DNA from: Klebsormidium nitens
Taxonomy: Eukaryota; Streptophyta; Klebsormidiophyceae; Klebsormidiales; Klebsormidiaceae
DNA length: 64,000 nucleotides
Assembly: GCA_000708835.1 (NCBI GenBank)
Contig: DF237305.1
Location: 1-64,000, forward strand
Direction of reading: 5' to 3'
Shown here: positions 25,080 through 36,082 of the stretch, piece after piece
Layout of the letters: the number at the start of each line of letters is the position of its first letter
Position numbering within the stretch: the stretch's first letter is position 1
The notes under the pieces: generated by a model
Seen by the model: only the letters and a program-made list of their open reading frames with translations
Databases searched by the model: none
Told to the model about the DNA's origin: nothing
Translations under genes and position numbers: made by a program

Positions 25080-28000
25080 CTACTTCAGCAAGGTTCTCAC
25101 AATCTGCTTCACGTTGAGCTTGGTGAGATCGGTGTAGGTCTGGCCACAACCGACGAACATGATGGGGGCGGATGAGACGTACACCATGGACAGCGCTGCC
25201 CCGACCTACAGCACAAGTCACACTCAATTAATCAGATGTACGGAATATATGCGAAGGTCTGCAGGCTCAGAAACCACAGACAGCCACGTTCTATTGCTTT
25301 CCATACTGATGTGAACAGGAGACTCACCGACTACAAACCTACTTCACTCTACTTCGTTGGACTCGAGTTCCCATCATACAAAATGACTTCGAAAACCCGT
25401 GCCGACAGACGAAAGTCCAAATTGACCTCCAAGCCGAAACAAATCATTGCAATCCCTGGCGCACGAGCTGGTCACATACACTAATGCAAAATGACAGTCT
25501 GCCATGAGTTCCAGGTAACCCGTCCCTGTGGTCGAGATCTTCAAAGATCTTATTGACAACCTGAATCCTGGGCATAGTCGCCTCGACGGATTGATTCGGT
25601 CTATTCAAAGCATAACAGCCAAGATAAAGGCATAATCTGGAAGGAGATAACCGGAATCACAGTTCCCTTGCACAGTCTTATGCTCGTAGCAACACAAGCC
25701 CGTCTCTCACCTTGTCATCGATGGTGTCGAACTTGGTGAGCAGGATGCCGTCGATGAGGCGCGGCGCGCTGCCAACCGAGAGGTCCGCGAGGCGCTGGTT
25801 GAACTTCATGAGCTGGTCCACGCCGTCGTTGCCCACGAGCGCCTCCCCCACAAACAGCACCAGGTCCGGCTGGTTCTGGTTGATCAGCTTAGACAGCGAC
25901 CGCATCAGCGGCTCGTTGTCCTGCATGCGCCCCGCCGTGTCCACCAGCACGACGTCGCGCTTCTCGCGCGCCGCCGCACGGATTGCATCGGCGGCCACCG
26001 CGGCAGGGTCCTTCTCGTAGCCGCGCTCGAACAGGGGGATCTGAAAGCATGCAGGCGGAAGGGGAATGAGAGGACTGTTTAGGGGATCACGAGCATGAGG
26101 CGAACCTCGAGTTTGTCAAAGACCTTTTGCTGACGCAGACAGTATGAATAAGGATAGGACAACTGCTTTGCAATAGTTTGATCCCCCATCAAGGATCGGA
26201 GAACGGGTGTGGCTACCCAACCCTGCACCTCCATTGCTTCGCCCGGCCTTCTATGACAAAGGCCTTCATTTCGTCGTTTGAACCTGAGATGACCAACAAA
26301 CTGAGGCACTGTTGATGAACCCCGACCGTTTGGAGGCTGCTTTAAGTAATACAATGGCAGTACAACGACAACCCCTACTCTGATGTCTGACATTCAATGG
26401 AAAGCGGGGAAACACATCTGACAACGATTCCACATGGTAGTCAACGTAGCAGTAACCCTTACATTCAGCCTGCGGCAGTGTGTCTTGAGCTGCTCCACTG
26501 CACCCGAACGGAAAGTATCACACGCAGCAATCATGACATTGATGTCATGCTGCAGGAGCCAATACGCGACCTGCACAGGGGAAGTTGTTCAAAAGAATCA
26601 GAGAAAGGACACATGGCCTGGATGACGCCTCAATCTTTCTGGACAGCAACGGTTTATTCAAACTCGTTTGCAAGAGTTGCGCCCCAGGCAGCCCGCATCC
26701 CATCGATCATCAGAGGAAGTAGGTGGATCTTGTCCAAGAAAGATGCTGCCTGCCCTGCTCGGACCGCAGCTGCGGCCTCACCTTGGACAGGTTGGTGGAC
26801 TTTCCGACCCCATTCACTCCCACAAAGACCACTGTGTAGGGACGCCCAGCCTCCTTGGCAGCATGCACATCCCGCAGGATGTCAATGGACCGCTTTGGGG
26901 TCAGGATCCGCAGCAAAGCCTCCTCCATGGCGGCCTGCACAAAGACACACCCGCTTAGCGCCCTTACAAAATTCCAAAACCTCGTGCACCATGCTACAGA
27001 ATCAAAAGGCTGATATCTTTTCTTGTCTGCGTCAATGGCAAAAATGTCTGCTTTTTCTCAGCACAAATCATAAGCTGACGTTGAGTTCAATGTGAGGTAC
27101 TCTCTAGAAACAGTCGAGTCTGATGTGAAGTAGACCAAAGCCTCCAGAGAGCAGCACAAACACAAACTTACCTTAACAGTCGACGAGACCAGAGAGAATG
27201 AGGCCTGCTTGCGGCCCACAATGCTGGTGGCAACCGACTCGCAGAGCTTCTCCGCAATCTCCTCAGCGACATTCTTGGTCATGAGGCGCTCCTTGAGAGC
27301 TTTCAGAGCCGGCTCCAAGTCCTCCTTCTCCAGAGCTGCCTTCCCAGCCACACTGCAGAGGGCGCACAAATTCAGTCCTCCTGGAACAACAGACGCCAAG
27401 CAGCCTCTATCAAGACAGGGCGGCCAACATTCCTTGGCCTAGCTCTCGTGACAAGAATCTTCCATGTGTGCAAGTGTTAGCAGGGATGAGCCCTGGAGGT
27501 CCTAAGGAACACGAAAGCAGCTTTGCATGCTGATTGCAAAGATGCTGCACGATGTGCAACTCGGCGACTCACCTTTGGAAAACTGATGCAAACCAGCCCT
27601 TCTTAGCAGGAGTCTTGGTGGTGGCAGTGACGGTGCCGTTTGACACTTCGTTCAGCTGTTCCTCCTCCTCCCCCTCCTCCTCATCATCGTCAAGATCCTC
27701 CTCAACATCCATGCGGCTCTTCCCACCGCCACTCACATCGATTGCGTCAATTACCTCGCTCTCAGTTCCCTCTGAATAATCCAGCTTCCTGTTGGGATCA
27801 GGGGTGTCGTCCCACACCCTTTTTCCCCGCGTACCCTTCTTGCCGCTGTCCGCCGCCGAGTCGCTGCCGAGCTTCTTGCCATCCGCAGGTTTGAGGGGGT
27901 CAGCCTTCTTGGTGCTAGGCCCCTTTCCCTTCCGCTTCTGGAGCTTGGACAGGTCAAAGGCAGTGGCTCCGTTTGCCCCATTGCTGACTGTCCCCACACT

Positions 28001-28712
28001 CTCTTCTTCGCTACTGTTGCCTCTACTATCGTCGGACTTGACTGCCTGGACCCCTAATTTGTTTTTCTCAGCTGCTGAGGAGCTGTCATCGTCGTCGCTC
28101 TCCTTTTCTTGTTTGCCTCCAGACGTTTTGTTCCCTCCCGTCTTTCCCGTTTGCTTCAGCTTATCCTTCCCCTTCTTGGTGTTCTCAAACTTGGTTATCT
28201 GCTTTGATCGTCGACTCTCCTCAGCCCGGGTCTCCGCTGCTTGAAGCATCCGCTGAAACTTGTCATCGAACCCCTTGTAGGAATACTTGCCCTCCTTGTA
28301 GGTTGGTGCAAACTCTGCTTTTACTGCAGCCAGGAGCTCCTCCACGTACAGCAACTGCAGAAGGTAACCTGGTCAGATCTCTGATTTATGAAGCACGCCA
28401 TGAAAGCTGTCCCAAGCAAAAGAATAACGAGAATAGCAAGCATGAAATAAACTGTGAGATCCATACAAGCTGCTGAAAGGAGCTCACCTGTAAGATCCGC
28501 TGGTATACTGCCACGAAGACCAGACCCAATTCATTGTGGAAGGTCCACTTGAGGGTGTACTCTCCTTGCGAGAAAGATGTTTCGCCTGAGCGCTCCTCCA
28601 GCAGGCACGACCGGATGAGCGAATCAACCGGATTCCCCTTCAGAGCGGAGGTCAGCTGGAAAGTCCACAGGACCAGGCCCCCCCGGGTGAAGATAGAAAA
28701 GTGGTCCAACAT
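25080..28712 (-). CDS. SRPRA: Signal recognition particle receptor subunit alpha
   Basis: Seven exons in phase give about 634 residues: 28712-28488, 28354-27573, 27352-27172, 26934-26782, 26570-26463, 26040-25711, 25205-25080 (stop TAG at 25082-25080). The N-terminus [16 protein letters not shown] begins the SRX fold that binds the beta subunit. A long charged linker follows in exon 2, with an acidic run and Lys/Ser-rich stretches. The NG GTPase domain shows the P-loop [13 protein letters not shown], then [20 protein letters not shown] and GCGQTYTDL, in family order. The protein docks SRP-ribosome complexes at the ER membrane. It is the eukaryotic receptor and not chloroplast FtsY, because the SRX domain is present. 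Length is normal for the family. It converges with the histidine-phosphatase gene. Confidence 0.95.
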
Positions 28713-29317
28713 GGTCAGCAGCTCTTTTAGAAAGACCACCTGGATCGATTTAATGCGAGAAAGGATGACCAACAAGCTGCCTCAATCGGCTCTGTACACC
28801 TCCTCTGATATCCACCTACACTTTGCAGTTCTAAGTGAGTCCTCACGTCTTGGATCATTTGTTGCGGACGCCTGGCACCGCCATGGTCTGCATGCTTGCG
28901 CTTGAACTGTGCAGTCCAGAGCGGTTGTTGTCATTGACACTGACAGTTGACCACCGAGCTCGGCTCAGCTGCGAGCTCACCACTGTGTGGCGACCAAACT
29001 CGACTATTAGCTGACTCGATGGTCGCTAGCTTTTACGCATGATGCACAGAAAACCTTCTCGGTCTTGGAGCTCGCATGCGCGGCATGGAGACTAGCAAAG
29101 TTACCCAGTCTGCTGGCATGGACAGAAATGCGCAATGCAGCTCCTCTTCTTCAAGCATCGTACAAGTATGATCTATGGTGGTGCTCCTGGGGTTGTCCCA
29201 GCAAGTGCTCTTCTTTGTCCCTGGTGCTCAGGACAAGAGCAATGAGCCAGCCCGCAATCAAGCTTCAGCAGCGCCTAGCTCAAAATCTATATTGGACGAC
29301 CAATTGTGACTAGGTGG
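28713..29317. other. Divergent promoter region, SRPRA / thioesterase
   Basis: About 600 bp between the SRPRA start (-) and the thioesterase start (+), so both promoters should lie here. I see no clear TATA box or repeat. Confidence 0.5.
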
Positions 29318-32231
29318 ATGAAAGACACTCTTTGGATCAGTCGCACAGAAGGTGTGGATTGCAGCACACAAGAGGTGCAGCTCTGCTTGGCATGCTTTCC
29401 AGCGGTGAGGAGAAGCAACAAATGTTTTGGGAGAGTGGAGTGGCATGCCAACAAAAGTCTAAATTGCTGCTGAGATTGTCGCTTGATTATCTATTTGCTT
29501 AGATGCACCAAACGAAGCTGCAAAAGTTCACTGCAGTCTTTAGAATGTCATGAGAACTGTGAAGTATGGAACACAGCTCCTTTCTAATCTCCCTTTTCTG
29601 GGCTTCTGATGCTCACATACTCTTCCTGCGTCCACCACCTGCTTCTTCCAGGCTGGGACAGGGGCCTGGGTTTTCAATCGGTTTGCGAGAGATCTTCCCC
29701 AAGACATTGAGGTGACGATCTTCTGATCACCCTGGTTAAGGGTTGAATTCTGCAGGCAATTCTAGGACTTTGATACGAGTGGTGGAGTAAGAGAGTCTTG
29801 CCTACGCACAACTTATGCCCTGTAATCAACAACTTTGACATGACAATTGGTGATTTGTGCTATCGTTTAGAAGGCCACGCCATCTGGGGCTTTGATTGGC
29901 CTCTAAAAGGTATCAAGTAGAGCACATCGATCGGTAGCGTCACTCATGACAAGCTGAGTATTTTTCATGAGATCTGCAGGTCCTGCCAATCGAGTATCCT
30001 GGCAGTGGGCAGCGATCTCTAGAAAAGCGGCACACTTCTATGCAAGACATCGTGCAACCATGTGTGGCAGCTCTACTACCGGTTCTGGCAGAGAAAGTAA
30101 GTCAGAAGAAGCCTCCATCAGATGCTTTTCTTGACACAGAACAATCAGAGCATGTTGAGGCTAGCTATGCAGATTCATGCAGAATATCGCTGCGCCTCTT
30201 GCGTGGCCCCTTCAGAGGCAGCTTCAGAGCACTTTCGGGATAAGAGCGTACGTTGTAATCTATGGAGAATTCTTGTCGATGCCTCCTCAATTGTAAATGA
30301 AGTTGGTCGGGCAGGTTGGTGGCAGCAATAGGTGGCGTGGCCCAACTCTATTTCTACATTGGATCTCGTCCTCCTACCGCTTATCCCTTTTTTGGTTGAC
30401 ATGCTCAGGTACCGTTGTTATCGCACATGATTGGATGTGTCATCCTTCCTCATCTGCAAATCTGAACCAAGGCTACTTTGTCTTGTCTTAAAACGCCTTA
30501 TCTAAGGATGGCAGGGTCGAAAGTGTCAAGGTACAGACGTTTCAATAACCCAATGACTGCTCCTAAGTGCACACCGGAGTGTTCGAGTATCACCCCAAGT
30601 GATGTCGCCTTGTGTGTCGGCAGCCAGTCGCTCTGTTTGGGCACAGCCTCGGCGCCTGGATCGCATTTGAAGTCGCGCACCAACTCGAAGAAAGAGGAGT
30701 TGCCCTGAAAAGGCTCTATGCTTGTGCTGAGAGGTGAGCACAAAGAGAGGCCATCCCCACACTAAAGAGCTGCCTCCTTCTCTGACCACCTCACTGATTC
30801 GAGAAACTTCTTTTTGGTTCTTGTATTGGACGTTATCTGGCATACTTTCGTCAAACAATCTGAGCTTTCCCATCAAAGTTGACGAAGTTTGACGTCCTTA
30901 AAAGAGACGACTTGAGCTTTTATCGTCCCTTTGCTGCAGGGCCCCTCATCTGTCTGCTGTGTCGTACGACGTCGACCCGACCACCTTCCACGTGCTAGAC
31001 GAGCCTGCGTTTTGGCACGCGTTTGAACGAAGATACGGGCTGCCACGTGCTCTGCAGGTCAGTCAAAGCTTGAGACACAAGGTGATGCAGGAGATGCCTT
31101 CTATCTTCCTACGCCAGTCGCACGTCGTTCTGAATAAACTGTATCGTTGCAGATGCTTCGTGTGGTGCGGCGAGTAACTGTAAGCTCGGTACTTACGAAG
31201 GCGGGTCCTGACATTGACCCGATGCTGCTCCTTGCAGACTGAGGTGGCGCGCAGGTTTGCGTACCCTCGCTTACGAGCCGACCTTGAAGGTGAAGCCTGC
31301 TGCTGTAGATACTCGAGATCTCCTGAGTCCATCTTCTTTGCTTCCATTCGTTCACTGGCATCGAAATAGTCGCCTGCGGAACGGTCAAATTCAAGCATAT
31401 AGCGCCTCACTCCTTTGAGTCGCTTGGAGCAATTGAACGGGATGTTGCAACTGTATCCGCTGGTTGACATTCGTGTGGCTTACTGCAGTTTTCGAGACCT
31501 ACGTGCCGAGCACCTCGCGGCGTCTTGACTGCGATCTAGTTGCAATAGGCGCGGAGTCGGACCCTCGGTACACTCCCGATCAGGTATGCGGAATGTCCAC
31601 AGGTTCAGCACAATCTTAGGTTGCCACGGAAGTAGCCATTGCTGAAGTACGTACGGAGGAATTGTGAATGTTCGGGGTCGAGCCTCTGTGATCGTTTTCT
31701 GAGAATGCAGCACGCATGCAAGCAGAACGTCCTTCTCGTTGGTCGTTTTAATAGCTTGCATCCCCGTCTCGGTCAGCAACTCGCCCTCGTTTTGAGAAGA
31801 CAGTAGCGATACGAATTACACCAGCATTTTGAATGGTTGTCTTCTGCCAGATATCTGCTTGGAGGCAGCATACTGCCGGAGCATTTGAAGAGAGGTGGTT
31901 TGCGGGTAAGTGCCTCGGGTTTCGGATTGCAAGTACAGATTTTTGAACTAACCCCTTTGTCTCTCGTCTTTATATCCCGCTGTCCAGCAATGTTCGGCCT
32001 TGCACTGTGCAATCTTCTTCGCCAAGTTGCCTCTTGCATCTGCGAATGTCTGTCGGGGGATGCTTTTGAAATCTCAACGAACCAGTCCTAGTATCTTATT
32101 TGACACATCGAACGAGCGAATGTGCAGGTGGACACCAGTTCGTGAGGGAAGATCCAGAAACGTTACTGGCGTACCTCAAAGAAGACCTGGCTCGTACAAT
32201 CCAGGGCCAAAACACGCCCACTGCAAGCTGA
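29318..32231 (+). CDS. Type II thioesterase (GrsT/OLAH-like alpha/beta hydrolase)
   Basis: Nine exons: 29318-29404, 29652-29711, 29980-30096, 30624-30733, 30941-31057, 31238-31289, 31489-31583, 31851-31905, 32128-32231 (stop TGA at 32229-32231). The family pattern is complete. VQLCLACFPA joined to AGTGAWVFNRF is the first strand and oxyanion region; VLPIEYPGSGQR follows. LFGHSLGAWIAFE holds the nucleophile Ser, then come APHLS and a helical lid (LDEPAFWHAFERRYG). GAESDP holds the catalytic Asp, ISAWRQHT follows, and GGHQFV holds the catalytic His. About 270 residues is normal for type II thioesterases, which release acyl groups from carrier proteins of polyketide, peptide or fatty-acid synthases. 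The junction 30733/30941 is off by one base in a canonical splice model, although both sides match the family. No synthase is visible nearby. Start ATG 29318 gives the best N-terminus. Confidence 0.88.
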
Positions 32232-32343
32232 TCCAAACTGGATCACTGAGCGGCTCAGGCCCCGGGCCTGCTTACAGACCGAAGTCCGGACCCCCTTCGC
32301 AATTGCCGATTCTCCAGAACCACCGCCCTAGCCTTCGGCCGCC

Positions 32344-35034
32344 ATGGATCGATTTGAGTGGCTGCGGGGCCAGTGCTGGCTGACCCCTTGGCCCGCTACC
32401 CCGCACGTGCCTCAGACTTCCAGGTCTGCCATAGACTGGGTATTCAGGGGAACGGCTTCATTCCACGTTAGCCAACAGGAGCAGTACGGCGGCTCCGGTG
32501 TGCACGATGACAGGGGACCTCTGACGCCTAACGCCCGACATCTCTTCTTCAAAACGGGACCGAAGTGCCACGACCCAACTGAGACAGTGAGTAATCTTGC
32601 TTGGCTGTTTGAGGGATTGACCGTGCTTCTCGAACCTCGACGAATATATTTGGGTACTTTGCCACAGCTTTCCGACAGTAGGTCCTCGTCTGCGTTGTTT
32701 GAGTCATTACGTCTTAAGTCGCGTCAGCGTTTCGAGGGACTTTCAAGCTCCTGCACGGCGTTGCAATTGATGCAGTGCGCGTCACACTCGGAGGGAGGAC
32801 CAGGAGTTTCCTTTTGCGCAGGCCTGCTGCGTGGGTGTTGTTCAACACTCCGCCAACGACTTGCGGCTGGTCTTCTGCCTGGCAGATCAAGACGTTTGGG
32901 AAATCGAAGCTTCTCAGGTGACCTGACACACAATCCACACCTGAAAAGTCGGATCTGCCAAAACGTCGGGAGGTTTTTGACGGCAAGTCGAGGCTGTAGT
33001 GGTCGAGGATTACGTCAAAGGTCATATTCCTTCCGACGCCTGCTAATTCTCGAGTCCTCAACCGCAAGACTGACTGGGGCTTGCTCCTCAAATGGTCAAT
33101 CCATAGTCCGTGCTCTTTCGAGCAAAGGGCAGATTCTTCGGAGTAAATCGGAACTTGTGCTGGAAAAATGGCTTCTCACTGCTGTTTTACTTTCACAGGT
33201 GCAACGGCTTGTGCTACAGGACAGTGAAGCCGAGGTCCGTCAAGAGAGGCCTGGAAAGTAGGCATCTTTGCATGGACAACCGTCTTATCTTGGCGCCCAC
33301 GTTTGCAGACAGTCGAGTTACTCTGCAGAAAGGTTGCCTTCCGCTTTTGCGGGTGTTTCTGGAACTCTTGGAACCCTTCTGGCGCCCTAGACTAGCGTAC
33401 AACGGCGTTGGTTCCACTTGTAATATCTCTCATCGAGGCGAAACGCTTTTAAATCTTTGGACTCTCTTCTTCGAAGCAAGTACGCGCTCGTACATATCCA
33501 GAACGCGAATAGAGCAAGTGTCCCCGTGTTTAAATGGAGCGTGCTCATTGGCCAAAAGCCCCGCAATATGAGTTTCCTTACTTTCTTGTCTATCTAAAGG
33601 ATCCATTGAGGCCTCTTTCTGCAAGCGCTCAGGACAAAGTCTGACAAGTCTCGCCCTTACTTCCAGGCTGCCGGCTGTCTTGAGCGTCATCTTCCGCCAC
33701 GTCGTCCTTAATCTCTACCTTTCGTCGCCCACAATCGCAGCAGAGGCGCCGCAGGTGCTCTCCAGGTTAGCGGCGCCCTGACCCCCGTCAAGGGTCAGGG
33801 GTGTCTTTCTAGATCGCTCGAAGTCTCAGCACCTTCTAAAGTGCTCGCAATTACTGCGGTGCTGTCGGCCATGTTATCCGCTGCGAGCTGAAGTTTGTTG
33901 TCCTTCGCAGGGTGGCGGACCTTCTCTCTCGAGCTTTAAAGAATGACAGCTCTGTGAGACTCACGTCAGGTAAGCAACGGGCAGCTCGAGCGGATCTGTG
34001 GCGCGTTCGATACTGTCTGAACGCTTCCCTCGTCAGATGCTGGTTCTTCACCGGCCCTGTTGATTGAATAGTCAGTCTGTTCCTTGCAGGAGGCGAGGCA
34101 GGAGCGCCACAGATGGCACGACCAGAGGAGCTTGCATGCAACTGGCTGCGCTCTGCCGACGAGCTGGCCGCCAGTGCCCGGAGTACCAGCAACGCCTTGG
34201 CAGCCACCGAGATCGTCGAGGGGGCGCTGACAGCGATGGTGAGCACAACTGCTTCTGGGGCCTTGCCGACCCGGGGAAAGAAGTCCCTGCACGACAGTAG
34301 CGTAGATGGCCAGGGTCCGTGCCGTTTACTTGCGAATGCGAAATTCTGAAGCATGGCTGCAGACGAGAAAAGCTCGGGGCTTTGACAGGGATGAACAACT
34401 GCGCCAAACGCATAGGTGGATTGCCCCAACATCAGGTCTCAACTTTCAGCTCGTCTCCTGCAGGCAGCCGCTGCTGTGACACGGGAAAAGGTTCGAGCAG
34501 CCGCAGGGAGTGTGCACAGAAAGTATCCGGTCAGCACGGATGCTGAGGAGGTGAGATGGTCATTGGGCACCCCGCTCTGATGCCATCTCATGTCGACCGC
34601 CAGATTCCCCGAGAAAAAAGCAACGGCATGCAAAGAGCTTTTGCATGCGTTGGCGACACGGCCTTCAATTGACTTTGAAGTGTGAAATGAGGAAAGCAAA
34701 CGTTGCCGGCTCCTTGTCCTTCCTCAGGAGGTCGTAAGGTGGATGCTGGAGAACCGTGGAAAGCACGAGGGAACGGCTACTGACGTGACTGCCAAGTTGC
34801 AAGCCCTCCTCCAAGAAGTGAGTTCTCAAGCTTCTTACGGATTCCAGTCACAAGCATTGAATGAAATATACGTGCCCTATTTCTGTGAAGCAATTGGATA
34901 TCAACCGTCCCTGCGATTCTGTTGCGTGCTGTAAACTGCAGAGGGCGGCGAAAAGCAACGCTGTGATCAAACCATTCAATCGTTGCCTAGCCTCAAACAC
35001 AACTTCTGTGTGTGCAGCAAAAGAAGCAGTATGA
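32344..35034 (+). CDS. Unrecognised multi-exon gene, helical protein
   Basis: I do not recognise the family. Nine segments join with correct splice borders and phase: about 32344-32586, 32822-32917, 33199-33257, 33667-33765, 33911-33969, 34090-34238, 34464-34550, 34728-34817, and 34942-35034 (stop TGA). They encode about 320 residues, with DLRLVFCLADQDVWEIEAS followed by Ala/Leu/Glu-rich helical segments such as SADELAASARSTSNALAATE and a Lys-rich end. No signal peptide or membrane helix is evident. The first exon is the weakest part, because its composition is less coding-like and the true start may lie elsewhere. The gene starts only about 110 bp after the thioesterase stop on the same strand, so fusion or readthrough into one transcript is possible but not shown. 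The consistent phase over eight junctions is the main evidence that it is real. Confidence 0.6.
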
Positions 35035-36063
35035 GACTCGCCTGTGGCTCCAAACAGTGGGCGCGGCGACTTAGAGTGGTCTGTATTGCCTAATATCGGT
35101 ACGTGGGGAGCCTACTAGCTTGTGGCTCATGCTTTATTGTCATGCCAGCTGTCATGTCAGCACACGACCATAGATACAATTATCCGCATCGTATGCATGC
35201 CCAAACGATCAAATGCACGTCAGATCGGTTCATGAGTGTGAATGAGACACCGGAATTACAACCACGCCCTCGTGACGTGGAGGAAAACTAACTTGCTGGC
35301 CATCGTACAGTTTGCATAGGTTCACTGTTGCCGCCCTATCTCAAACCTTAGAGTGAACAGAAGAAAGAATGCCTCAGCTGCATTCTTTCCCCAATTCACC
35401 AGTGCCCTCTATGCACTGACCAACATCTACACATCACTGAGACAATAATTACAACCAATTATTGTCTCTCCATTCTAGTTTGCGACACGAATCGGACAGG
35501 ACACAATCTGGCCTGACACCTGATCGAGTAACAAATTAAAAACTCTCTCTTGCAGCTCAATACAATAGTTCCTCGCGAGCAAAAATGGACATCTCAATCA
35601 ATCCAACTGCTAGCGAGCGGCCAGAATATACCTTCTGCTAACCAAGTTCCCCTCGACTCAATGGACATTATCAGTGTGCAACAGTTCAAGCGATCACTCC
35701 CCCCCCAGGTTAAATGGCCCTTCTACCCTCAATGCCCCCTGTCAATTCAAGCCTGTGCAAACGGTACCCCATTGCATGCCTACCTCTATTTACATATGCA
35801 ACTGTAAGTGCAACTGACCCAGCCACTCCCGAGCGTTCTGTACTTTCGAATCTGCACAACGCTGCATGAGGCAAATATGAGAGGCTGTTCGCATTCACTC
35901 GAGAAGCCAAATGGAACAATGAAGAGCGCAGCTCTGAAAGGGGGTTCAGATTACAAGAGACGCAGCACGCAACCACTCGGATTAACTCTGGCTTTGTAGT
36001 ATTCTTGTAAGTTGGCAAGCGTACCTTTCCTCTTCCGCGTGTAGGTGATCTCGCTTTGTCCTG
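35035..36063. other. Intergenic region between convergent genes
   Basis: About 1 kb between the unrecognised gene (+) and the 3' end of TOR (-). It is lower in GC than the neighbouring exons, and no coding segment is convincing. Confidence 0.5.
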
Positions 36064-36082
36064 TCACCAGAAAGGGCACCAC
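36064..36082 (-). other. TOR: 19-base terminal coding micro-exon of TOR (WCPFW, stop)
   Basis: After a ctgcag acceptor, one G completes the Gly codon split by the upstream donor at 36373/36372. It is followed by codons for Trp-Cys-Pro-Phe-Trp and TGA. This matches the C-terminus shared by TOR kinases, so it fixes the gene end. The intron before it is about 290 bp. Confidence 0.93.
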
